The position numbers and the translations under genes were made by a program. Positions 46,386-57,129 of a DNA stretch of 64,000 nt are shown here, piece by piece. The DNA is taken from assembly GCA_037176845.1 (NCBI GenBank), contig JAYKXP010000001.1, forward strand, positions 1,299,817 to 1,363,816. Direction: 5' to 3'. Under the pieces are notes generated by a model. The model ran no database searches. It was not told where the DNA came from and saw only the letters and a list, made by a program, of their open reading frames with translations. The first letter of the stretch is position 1. Each line of letters starts with the position of its first letter. The DNA comes from Paramarasmius palmivorus (taxonomy: Eukaryota; Basidiomycota; Agaricomycetes; Agaricales; Marasmiaceae).

Positions 46386-48513
46386 AAATGCAATAATAAG
46401 AGAGGATTGACGATGGCGCTTGACCAACGAAATACTACAGTTCACATCCTATGGCAACGTTCAGCGGTCAACACCTAGATGTTGGCGGTCTGTATCAATG
46501 AGAATTACTGTTATAAGTCCCATCTCCGACCGGCAATGGGCATTTAGATTCTGAAAGCCTTCTCATCGAGCCGCTGAACTGAGGTACATATTCATTTGCA
46601 CCTATCATTGGCTTACTAAAAGCGCAGTACAGAATGGGAGCCGATAATCTAACAAATGCGCAGAGTAGTTGCATTCCGTTTCGCGTTGGATGCCTAAGGA
46701 TCCGATTTGTTTTCCCTGTTATAAGCGTGAGCGCAAGTGCCAGCCAAATTGGGGGCATGAATATAAACGCCGCTCACAGAAACAACTTGTTTGGACCCCG
46801 ACTTTCTTTCTTCGAGCGACCGAGTTTCATATCGACGGATCCTTGGTTATGGAGGTGTTATTCATCTTTCACGAATTACAAGGATATGCTCGATCTTGAC
46901 CTGGCTATCTTTGTGAGTCGGTGTGTATTGAGAGTAGCGTGTCCCGATAATGCCCACCTTCTTCGTTTTTTTTCAGTTCGCTCAGCCATTATCTGCAGGT
47001 ATAGTGTTCACTGTTTTGTGGTAATTCAGATTAGAGTTGAGGTATGATGTAGTATCCAACAGCGTACCCACCAGATGTCCGAGCAAAAGGTTTGCGCTCA
47101 TCACATCTCCAAACCGACCACGCAAAACATCCTTGTTGGCAAGAGCACTGAAGTGATCGTTTACGGTGTTCGTCGTTGTATTGCCCCGATGCCACAGCAT
47201 AGAAACAGTGTTGACTAGTCTCGGTGAGGTGGTGACATTCTGATACACGAGTCGAAGCTTGACGGTTTGGAATCCTATCACCGCAGACAATCCTGAAGGC
47301 GGCCATTATTGCAGTCATTTGTATTTGTGGATACTTGGATGTACATCTAAACGTCCTGGCGCGTTTCTGGAAAGAAAGAATCTGCACAGGAAAGCCGCAA
47401 GTGGTGCCGGTGGTAGGAGCAGAGATGTCGGTAAGGCAGTGCTGACGCGTCAAGTTTCCTCTTTACCGCCGTCCATCGTTCCTATACATCCGTCCTTCCT
47501 TCCAGAAACTTTTAGGATGTTGGATGTCTAGCAGGAGCTGTCAGGATGTGAGAGATAGAGCTCATTTGAAGGCGAGGGTCAGATGGATTGAACGTTGACT
47601 TGTTTGACGTGAAGGAGAGGATATTTTACTGGGTTCTAGGTAGTTCTAGGTGCGTACTTGAGTTTGTACATTTCGTCCACGTATTCAACTCGTCTTCAAG
47701 CTATTCGTGCTACTCAAGACCGTGAAAATGCCGCATGTGAAAAATGTGTCCGTGACCGATACTGTGAACATTCGACCGAATTTGCTCGCCAACGCCGGAT
47801 GCTTGGTGGTTTCAACTATGTTGATAGGTCTGCCGCCTATAGCCTGTAGCAGTTATACACGATCCAACCTTCTCGCAGGTTGCTCGAGACCGTATTCCGA
47901 AGCACTGCTACTTCGATTTGTTATGTCCTGCATCTGATGATCATGATTCTTTCGCCTTCGTAGAGCCGCCGTCCGACTAGATCACCATTAAGATCGTCTC
48001 TTGAAGACTCAATATTGCTTTTATATACGGGCGACGATGGTCAATTTTCTTCCTTACCCAACCTACCCCATGAGCGCAGGTTTGCGATTACCACAGATGC
48101 TATTGGGTACCCCGAGTGGAGTCTGCGCCGTTGCGAATCAAGATACGAATCATGACGGTCAACTACGGTGTTCCGCCTCGATCGGATTCCAATATACACA
48201 TTCGTAACCTCTTTGTGCGAACGCTCAATGTTCAATGCAGGCTGGGGAGTACTGTTCTACATATTACTGCCTGTATCCAACAACACTCATGTTTCGATTC
48301 GGTTCAGACTTCAATATTTGCAAATGTCCAATGCAAGGTTGGGGGTACTGTTCTATCCTCTTCCATATCTATTCGATGGTTAGAGTGCTGTGTTATAACA
48401 GCTCTCGCTGAGTGAGCCGGTAAGATTTCCGCCGGTGACATCGGTATGACTAGTATGATGGCTTCTTTCACTCTTATATTGGGGAGGCTTGTTGTCGGGC
48501 CTCGTCATCACCC
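46386..48513. other. Intergenic region with repeat f and unplaced ORFs
   Basis: Minus-strand ORFs near 46982-47453 read partly protein-like (contains NTVSMLWHRGNTTTNTVNDH) but no gene model closes. Copy f of the mosaic repeat occupies 47570-48190. A piece resembling a Cys-rich motif at 46720 was rejected. Confidence 0.45.
47570..48190 (+). repeat. Dispersed mosaic repeat, copy f
   Basis: TTGACGTGAAGGAGAGGATA, ATTCAACTCGTCTTCAAGCT, CAACGCCGGATGCTTGG, GACCGTATTCCGAAGCACTG, TCGTAGAGCCGCCGTC, CCCATGAGCGCAGGTTTGCG and GTTGCGAATCAAGATACG occur in the same order as in copy e. Confidence 0.7.
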
Positions 48514-49812
48514 ATGGATACCTACGACGCCCTATGGACTCGGGATACAAGATACATTGTCATCATCAGCGCTGTGGGTACTCTGGCATCAGCCATTCCA
48601 TACGGTTCGTGCCCCTTTGTCCGAGACAGCGCGAAACCTACAAATATTCACTGATATTAGGTGCACAACTTGTTCTTCAGTGGATATGTATCATTATTCT
48701 ACGGTGAGTGATTGGATTCATGCACGTATATTGTTGGTATTTACGTTGGCTGTGACTACAGGCGCCCCGCTTCTACTTCACGAGGGGCAAGAAACTTACT
48801 TCTCGGAGCAACTCTGTTGATGACGGCTTCATCAACAGTCTATGTAGCCTGCTCTGCTGCTGCTGTACCTTTTTTAGGCTTCCTGGAGGATCGTAATTGC
48901 GGGTGGCCTGGCGTGGGGATGTGTGTTACAATATTCTTAAATGTATGTCATCAACAAGCATTATTTCATCAGCTGTGCCTGACCTCTTGACACCATAGGT
49001 CTGGATTGGCGATGCCGTCGTGTTTTGGAGAGCTTGGGTATTGTGGAAAAACCACTGCAGAGCAGTTTATATTCCCGGGGTACTACTTATCTGTTCGGCC
49101 GGTTCGCTCACGTCCAACTTCTATTATACGTTTTAGCTTCTAACCTGGAGTGTTTCCTAGTGGCGGCGCTAGGGCTTTCGCTCTTTAGAATCGTGGTTAC
49201 GGGCATTGGGCGGCAGCTTGATGGACCAACCTTGATCCTTCTCTCCCTGGCACTCGGTCTCTCAGCGGTGACGAATATTGCGACAAACATTTCAATCGGA
49301 TATTACACCTGGAAAGTCTCAAAGCCGTACTGGACTGGAATCATCACTGAAACACCCCATCCTTGATCTAGGCTACATCGGAAAGCCGTACGTGCCACGT
49401 TACGTGGATTTCTTGAGAATGGAAACCAATACGCTCGGTATGAAAAGGTTCTTATACTTATTCTGGAGAGTGGTATTGCCTATACAATTATACTTGTACG
49501 TCTTTTCTCGATCGAAAACCAAGACTCAGCGTAAAATATGGGCTAGCTGCTCGGTGCAGTCATGGTTTGTATATCGCTTTCCCTAGAGAACCAAACAAGC
49601 CTGACGTGGATGTTGGTGAATTATGTTTTAACATCTCTCGGGATGGGCGTAGTAGTGAGTGTTGGACTCGGATATCATTGCTGTCGGTAAATCGATACTA
49701 ATACTAAACCCGTTGCTACTAGAGTATCTACCCCAGCCTTCTCATCGTCGTAGTTTTCCTTCGGAAATCGACTTGGGATTCAGCGGGGAATACGTTGCAC
49801 ACGCAGCCTTGA
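48514..49812 (+). CDS. Seven-TM Agaricomycete protein, copy D
   Basis: Start at 48514: MDTYDALWTRDTRYIVIISA. Splices through IPYG|AQLVLQWICIIIL, RPASTSRGARNLLLGATLLM with TASSTVYVACSAAAVPFLGF, VWIGDAVVFWRAWVLWKNHC, YIPGVLLICSA, LLSLALGLSAVTNIATNISI with GYYTWKV, and the ILILESGIAYT-type helix, and ends SIYPSLLIVVVFLRKSTWDS with AGNTLHTQP (TGA 49810-49812). It is clearly related to A-C but more diverged, and closest to fragment E (shared AGNxLHTQP ending). Several introns are non-trivial to place at 49.35-49.45 kb, so I am less sure the frame is intact there. Confidence 0.6.
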
Positions 49813-51789
49813 AGCTTGAAGTCGGAGGATAAGGGCATGTCTGTATATGAGCCGTACTTACAAGTTCAAAAAGTTCGATGAATAGAGATCGAAAAAATAT
49901 ACTAGTGCTGTGGTGAGATTTCCGATTAGTATATCCTGCTGATGGTATGCTATACGGACTGCGACTCTTCTTCCACCCTTATTTGCCTCTTAGAAGGAGG
50001 TGCCATTTAAATATCCTATTAGTATGGAAGTATATAGAAGGACCCGTCCTACGCTCAACCAAGTCATCAACGTCAACGTTCAACGCGCGCTCAAAGAACA
50101 TTTACGTACACTATCCTCAGCTACCCTTTCACAAAAGCGTGAACCGTCGTTTTTCACTGCAATCACACTTCTGCGCCCGACATGCTCCCAATTCTACGAA
50201 CACTGCACGCACGATACCCTAGTTCTACCCCTCGTGAATTAGCTGTGCAGCCTCAGAATCCCCCCATTCTTTCCCAAGCATTATCCCTCATATCCTGGTA
50301 TCGTCGTGTTAGGAGACCGTCGATTTCCTGGTGTCAACTCACGCCCCCACTCGGCCAGTCTCACCTCAAATATCCCAAATGGGACAGGTCACGCAAGAGC
50401 TTGTGGAAAACTGTACGTGTCTATAGGCGTTGATAACAAGATTGGTACGGTGGAAGTCAGGTTGGCTCAACATAAGTACCAAAGGTCAGTACTAGTTTTT
50501 CCCAATCTTTCCAACGCGTTTTTACTGACAACCACCCACCTATAGCGTCAACGATAATCTTTCAGCATCTTTTCAGTCAAACCAACGCTTGACTTGGGGC
50601 TTCTTGTTGCACTCAAGTCGGATCCAGGACATACGACAGCGACAGCCAATTCCCCACCTATTTCTGGGTCCATAGTTCAACTCTCCCCATCTCATCTTTC
50701 AAATCCTCGTATCGAGCTCGCACTCCGAGCTATCCTTGCTCATGTAGGCTCTATCAATTCGATGGTCATTTTATCATTACTGTCAGAGGCATAGAGTCTC
50801 GGCCTCGAGAAGTCTACCCTATGAACGCGGACAGCCCACTTTTCAATGCGCTTGTTCGAAGCTGCCCCATTTCACCCGGACAGAGGGCCCCGCGCGGCAT
50901 GACTCCAACACAATCCCAATCGTTCTTCCATTCAACACCTACTTCCTGTGCGAACAACACCTCAAGGCAACGATGGTGTTCCGCACACTATTCGACCCTT
51001 GACATCGAGAAATGCTATAAACGACGGAGCCCTCACGGGTCATGTTCACAACATTCAAGAAAGCCTCGTAATGGAACAGCCTCACCCGGAGCAGGGAGCT
51101 TCAAACGTTTAACTAAGCCAGGTACGCTGAATAATTGCGAGGTAGCGCGAAAACTTATGTACATGTACTTCAATATCAGGTGTTCAAGTTTATCTCAAGC
51201 GAAAGATCGCAAAATTCAAGGTCGAGGAGTAGTAGGAACGTGGAGAGCACTTGGTGCACATCGAATGATTCATGTTACCGGAGATAGAGAGTGCGAGTTC
51301 CAGGTGACGTTACTGTTCTGTGTTGTGTTACAGAATTTCCCTGACGATCTCTGGTCTACCAAAAGGATATCAAGACCTTCGCAGAAGAACCGATACATGC
51401 AAGCCTGAGGCGTCCGGCGACCTTTTTTTTGCCACATTCGTGTCGGTACTCGCCGGTGGGCAGTTCGCGTAACCTTGATGATCATGTTTCGTAGAGCCGC
51501 TGTCAATGCCAACCATTGTCATTGATCATCTCCCGAGGAAGTACCACTTTTACATACAGACGGCGGTGGTTGTTGTCCCTTGCCAAACCTACCATGACCA
51601 TAGGTTTGCGATTACTGTAGGTACTGTTGGGAGCCTCGGTAGAGTCTGTGCCAGTGCGAATCAAGATGCACAACGGCCAACTACGATGCTTCTATTTTCT
51701 ACCATCACTATAGCTGTTAGTAATCGATCACAATGCTCTTACTTCATGACTGAACTTTCAAGTTGATGTGGCATTTGTCGGGCTGCTGA
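49813..51789. other. Region of unplaced ORFs and repeat g
   Basis: Plus-strand ORFs at 49.95-50.80 kb read partly like protein (MEVYRRTRPTLNQVINVNVQ; SINSMVILSLLSEA at the end) with plausible introns, but I recognise no family and the frame breaks at about 50.25 and 50.45. They may be a gene relic or an unknown gene. Further ORFs to 51.4 kb are weaker. Mosaic-repeat copy g covers 51470-51690. Confidence 0.4.
51470..51690 (+). repeat. Dispersed mosaic repeat, copy g
   Basis: GTAGAGCCGCTGTCAATGCC, GATCATCTCCCGAGGAAGTA, ACCATGACCATAGGTTTGCG and GCGAATCAAGATGCACAACG follow the order of copies e and f. It precedes 7TM fragment E just as copy f precedes copy D. Confidence 0.65.
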
Positions 51790-51808
51790 CATCGTGAGTA
51801 TATCAGTA

Positions 51809-52548
51809 TGATGGTTTCATTGACTCTTATACTGGGGCAGCCTGTTACTACTGATCTGCTCGATCGGTTCGCTCACCATGTTCAGCACCATGTTCATACG
51901 TTCTGACCAGGATTACTTGCTAGTGGGGATGTTGGCAATTGTGCTCTTTACAATCGTGACTACGAGCATCGGAGGACGTTCTGAAAGGACGTGGCTTATC
52001 CTTATGTCTCTAGCATTCAGTCTCTCGGTTATGACGAATTTCTCCACGAACCTTTCAATTGGATACTATACTTGGAAAGCTCCGATTCATTTGCCCGGGA
52101 CTCGAAGTATTACTAAACGACCTCTCCTTGATCTAGGTTGCATCGAAAAGCCGTACACGATTACCTGAGAAGAGGGAGCCCCCTTGCACGGAATGAAAAG
52201 GTTCTTATCCTTCTTTTGGAGAGTGGCATAACTTATACAATGATACTCGTGCGTCTTCTCATTGAACATTTCATGAAAGACTGAGGCTAATTGTTGAATA
52301 TGGGCTAGCTGATTGGTGGAACCATAGATTGTATGATAGCATTTACCACTGGAGGGCTGGCGTGGAGACTGGTAAATAATGTCGTGACATCCCTCGGGAT
52401 GGGGATGGTAGCGAGTGTACATTCCTGTCAGCAAACCAACACTAAACTCGCCGCTAGAGCATCTACCCCAGCCTTCTCATTGTCGTAGTTTTCCTGCGAA
52501 AATCGAATTGGGATTCAGCCGGGAATATGTTGCACACGCAGCCTTGAC
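51809..52548 (+). pseudogene. Seven-TM protein, copy E (N-terminal half deleted)
   Basis: The left part (ATGATGGTTTCATTGACTCT with TATACTGGGGCAGCC) matches the 5' region of copy D at 48455-48490, then jumps to CTGCTCGATCGGTTCGCTCA, which matches copy D at about 49088. The remainder keeps LMSLAFSLSVMTNFSTNLSI with GYYTWKA and ends SIYPSLLIVVVFLRKSNWDS with AGNMLHTQP (TGA about 52546-52548). The deleted part would code helices 1-4. No start codon gives a full-length product, so this is a broken copy. Confidence 0.75.
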
Positions 52549-53274
52549 GCTTGAAATCGGAAGATAAGGGCATGTAGCACACGTATATGAGTCCAGCTTG
52601 CAAGTTCAAGAAAAGTCGATGAATTTCAATTTCGGGATCCAACGACACTGTAAGCGCCCGGAAACGAGTCGCGACGTTACGGTTTTGCGAATCGCAACAA
52701 TAAAAACTCTTCTTTCCTATGACCTCCTGACTTCGTTCAACCACCTTGACATTCTGCATCGACCTTTGAAAACACGATATGCACAACACGATATGCACAC
52801 GGTACAACGAACAACGAACAACTTGAACGTCTGGCGTCCGAGCCCGCCTCGACATCCAGATTCTGGATTCACTGAGGGGGTCTGGTTCAAAGGAGAAAAG
52901 GGGAAAAGACTGGAATGTATATTCTTTTGCTCAGATAAAGGTTTTCTCCAAGTCCTTAGTCACATCTACATAAATCCTTGGCAGGCAGTTTCCTAATGAA
53001 CGACATGTTAGTTCGAGCTCAAAATTAGCGAGGAACAACCCGACAAGATCCATCGACTCAGCATTTTACTGATCGCCCCGAAAATAGGACCTAAATCTGG
53101 TCGATTTTGATTGTCCGCGAAGCAAGGTATCGCTATCACTGAAATCATCGCAACGAGTCACGACGGGTGATGTGTTGATCATGATTTCCATTGTAACAAA
53201 TACAGGCATAAGTAGGTATAAAAACATTACAAGTTGAATATAAAACGTTCTCCCAAGCAACTCGCTTCGAATTT
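52549..53274. other. Intergenic region
   Basis: No supported gene; two weak ORFs on opposite strands overlap near 52.46-53.0 kb and neither resembles a known family. Confidence 0.5.
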
Positions 53275-55473
53275 TCATTCCGACACCCATCGTAAAACAC
53301 CAAACAACTCACGAAGGCAAAATTTGATATACATGAGTAAAATAACAATGATTGTGAGTAGAATAGCAATTATTGTGAGCAGGATAGTAACGTCGATGAG
53401 CTGGCTGAGGAGGAATGCGAGTATTGGACTTTCCGACGCATCAAGTACCGCGTAATGAACAGTGGCTTTGAAGGTCGAGATAAAACGAGCCCTTGGAGGC
53501 GGCTCAGGGGGAACCAGTTGTCCTCTAGTCAAGTCAGGACGTACTACTGCCACTGACACAGCAGTGATGATGATGATCAGGGTAGCAAAGGTCGCAAAGT
53601 CTAGCACGGAGTGCTTTTGTTGTCGAGTCAAAAGAGTCTTTGATCCCACGGTAGAGGTCCCCCACTGTGTTGGATCGCCACCTAGATTATTCCATGTACT
53701 CAGCTCTCAAATTGCGAAACATAGCGATGTCTACATACCAGAGTCACTATAACGATCGCCGTTGTCTGTTCTATTGTGATCACCGGTATTGGTTGTCCCG
53801 TGTTGGTCGCGCATGATAACAATACTATTGTTGATGGTGATCGTATATGATGTATGTCCGCCTAGGTGCCCGTGAATGAATACAGTGAGGTGGATTGACC
53901 GTTTCCGCTTGGTGTCCAGGAAACGTGAATCCCCAAACTGAAGTCCATATACATAGTTTTTGAACGGTGACTCGGGATGATATCCCTCAGGCTGTTCCTC
54001 GATAGGCGGATGGCGACGCGATGGAATGATCTTCCAGTCGAGGTCGAATTGCCGTACAAGCGTCCATATAACCTCCGAGTCAGAGTATCTCCCGGGCCAT
54101 CCCGGTCCCGTTGGTCGTGATTCCTCGCCGGAGATAGTGGAACGCCAGAAAGGGAGTGTGCTGGGAATGCGGTCTAACCATGTGTACGGAATACGTTTTG
54201 GGTTTTCGACTTCCTCATATGTCCCGTCTACGATCTTGTCAGAAGGCTGGGACCTGTGGTATCTATCAACGTGGGGTTCACGTAGTGTATCTTGAGAGGA
54301 TGGTATGTGGGAGATGTCCTCCGGCATATCCCGCGGCTTGCATTCGCGTTTTGACACTACAGTGTGAGAAAGGTGAGAGCCTTCCTCCGGGTCCATACAT
54401 TCCGAATCGTGAAGTCGGGAGAATCGAGGGACTGGGGGATCATGGCTGCTTGTTGAAGGGGATTTAGAAAGAGGTGAAGAATGATTGTCGATAATGGGAT
54501 GACTGATAATTCGTGCATCAGACCTGGATTCTATCATTATCGTTGACATGTTCCCTGAGCTGGGAGACGACTGCATAGGGGACATGACAGGAGAGTTCGA
54601 GCTCTCGAACGGGTAGCTGACCGCTGCCTTCAGCAAGTTTCTCCAGTTATCGCCATGGTTTGTAGAGGAACTCCCTGGGCTGCTCGGAGACGGCAGTCGA
54701 TCGGCCAGTAAAGCTGCGCCCACGGACTCCTCAACGCCTAAACCATGTAGTGCAGGGGTCTGCACGGGACATATTGGTAAAGCTGGAGGTAAATCCACCG
54801 AGCCAGTAGGGTCTATCACGTCTTCATAGCCTTCCTGTACCTGTACGGAATCTTGTCGTACACCGCGCGCTTTTATCTCCTGTTTGGCAGCGCTCGCAAG
54901 GTCGGACGTCTTTTCGCGTACAACGACACGAGAAGTGGGAAGTGATGGAGGGGTACGTGACCAAGAACCATTTCTGTACGCCAGTGAACGTAGTTGACTC
55001 TGGAATGCTGATGTAGTGGTAGCATCGGATGTCGGACGAAGCAATGAAGTAGGTGTTGGGAGCTTGGATCTCGGCTTCCTGAAAAGGTCGAGAAAACCGG
55101 TATCTGATGTGCGTACGGATGTGGTGTATGTTCTGGATTGTGTGCGCTGAAACTGGGCTTACTGAGGTGGAATGTATGGAGGAGGCAGTGTCGACTTGTG
55201 TGACTTGTGTGGTTTGGATGATTTGGACTGTTTGTGTGATCTGGCTACGGGTGCTAAACGCCGCGGTGCAGCAGTTCCACTCGAACGTGAAGGTTCTCCG
55301 CGAGTCACTCTAGTCACCCCATCCCACCGTTCGTTCGCATCGACATCTGACCTGGCTCTAAAAGGTGCTTTGTCCTCTTGACTATGAGCCTCGGCTGTGT
55401 CGCACCATCTCGCTATACGAGCCTGGCTTTCGAGATATCGTTGGTGGACTTCCGGTGAGTAGTCGTACTCCAT
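53275..55473 (-). CDS. Ser/Pro-rich protein with C-terminal membrane segments, paralog 1
   Basis: Start at 55473: MEYDYSPEVHQRYLESQARI. Intron 1 joins PPPYIPPQ to KPRSKLPTPTSLLRPTSDAT. A long exon (55044-53731) is Ser/Pro/Asp-rich and ends with a conserved block: YTWLDRIPSTLPFWRSTISG, GPGWPGRYSDSEVIWTLVRQ, then FGDSRFLDTKRKRSIHL and MRDQHGTTNTGDHNRTDNGD. The last exon gives LLTRQQKHSVLDFATFATLI, PPEPPPRARFISTFKATVHY and one or two C-terminal TM helices (LIDVTILLTIIAILLTIIVI with LLMYIKFCLREL after). I do not recognise the family. The same C-terminal architecture is repeated in the neighbouring paralog, so the conserved core (WLDRIxSxLP...GDSRFLDT) is likely functional. Membrane anchoring is inferred. 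Confidence 0.68.
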
Positions 55474-57129
55474 GATGTGGGCCGAATTAAAGAAGTGTAA
55501 ATGTATAAAGAAATGAAGTGGTCCTAAGATTCGTACTTCCGGAGAGAGGATTGAATGAGGATATACCTCGCTAGATCATGTTGGAACATGGGTGTGAAGG
55601 GAGGAATCACGTGTTGATGTCACATTTATTCATTGTCAACATGGGATTGTAGTACATACTAGAAGCTTACCCGTGCTCTGCACGGGCTGATATTTTGCAA
55701 AACTACAGCTATGATTTTGTATTCTACTTGTTGCCAACTCGGCGCCTCTTTGGAGGAGTATCATCTAGTCCAGGTTCTTTATTTCTAAGCATATGTGTTG
55801 GAGTGAAATGTACTAAACTAATCTTAGAATCTACATCCCAAAGAGGCGACGATGAGCCACCACCGAAGAGTCCGTCTCTTTGGGAGAGTTGGCAGATAGT
55901 GTTTCGGAAACTGAAGGTAAAACCATGAAGTCCATGGCGCCTTTCCCCCTGGAACACTCTCTGAATCGAGAGTAAGCTAATCTGTAGGGTAGGACAATAT
56001 CGTAGAGTACATACATACCTGGTTGTTCTGAGAGGCCGTGTCGGCGATATACCACGACCAAGGAATTGGCACTTGCTCAATAATGACATGAAAGCGCTTT
56101 GGAATTCAGTGCTCTGGTCATTATCCATGCAGCTAAGGTAACCTTGAAACTGTACAATTTGGTTTGTAGTTCTGCCAGTGTTTGTCCTTTTGGTCATGGT
56201 GTGCTTGTATGGGTAGCATGCTGCCGAGTACTCGAGGCACCTAAAAACAAAATAAGGAGACAGGGTGACTCATAGTAATAGAATCACTCGCCTTCTGCTT
56301 GAGCTCTGTGTAATCATTCTCTCGCACGCCGGGTTTATTGTGCAATTGAGCGGGTACTTTGGTGTTGACTGCTGCATGACATTTCCAGTAAGCGGAGGTA
56401 TGCTCGCGCTACTGAGGTAGGAGTAGGATACAGATATCCTTGCGGTGTTCTCCTACGTCTTCATGACGGGCTACCGAATACATCGAGAAACTTTGACGTG
56501 CCTCGGCGCAAGCTGACTGGTGTTGATCTGCGGAAATTTCCGATAAAACCTGAGGTATATACATGTAAGTAGACCAAAAAAAGCAAAAACACAATATACA
56601 ACACACCTATAGAGAACCGGAACCAAAAGCTGCAAGTGACATAAAGAGGCATATCTTTGGACACTCACTGTACTCATCTCCCGTGCTCGCGTCCGGTCCA
56701 AAAACATCGAAGGCAATGGAATCTTCGCTCACTTGCAATTGGGCAGATCCAGCTTGAATGCCGAAGAAAAAGAGGTATTGAAGGTACATGCCACAATTGC
56801 TATACTGCGTGAATAGCATCTGAATCACATTAGTCTAAGAGATATCTCAAGTACCGGCCAGAACATACCCCGACAGACCTCAACCTTTCCCCTCTTTGCC
56901 GTTAAAACGTTAACCAGTCTTAAGTCCATCATCGTTGTTATCGTTGTAAAGAAAAGGGATTGGATTATGTAATGTCTGCACTTGACGCTCCGTCGCTTCG
57001 CATAAAGAAAGTTCGCTCAAATTCTTTATCTCTGGTATAAACGTTCTGGAATGTTCTTTATCAAAACCTGCTAGATTATTTGTATAGTAGATGTACATGG
57101 TAAGTCAACAAAAACCAAACTGATGCCTC
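55474..57129. other. Spacer between paralogs, with one uncertain ORF
   Basis: A 157-residue minus-strand ORF (56197-55724: MTKRTNTGRTTNQIVQFQGY) and a set of short hydrophobic minus-strand ORFs (56.4-56.83 kb) could be exons of a small gene, but I cannot name or close a model. A short palindrome CCCGTGCTCTGCACGGG is at 55670-55686. Confidence 0.35.

Noticed and set aside
46700..46780. CFPCYKRERKC as a Zn2Cys6 cluster
   Set aside because: Only the first half of the six-cysteine pattern exists and no second half follows in any joinable frame.
55670..55686. CCCGTGC..GCACGGG palindrome as a Helitron 3' hairpin
   Set aside because: No CTRR end, no 5' TC end and no Rep/helicase gene nearby; kept only as a note.
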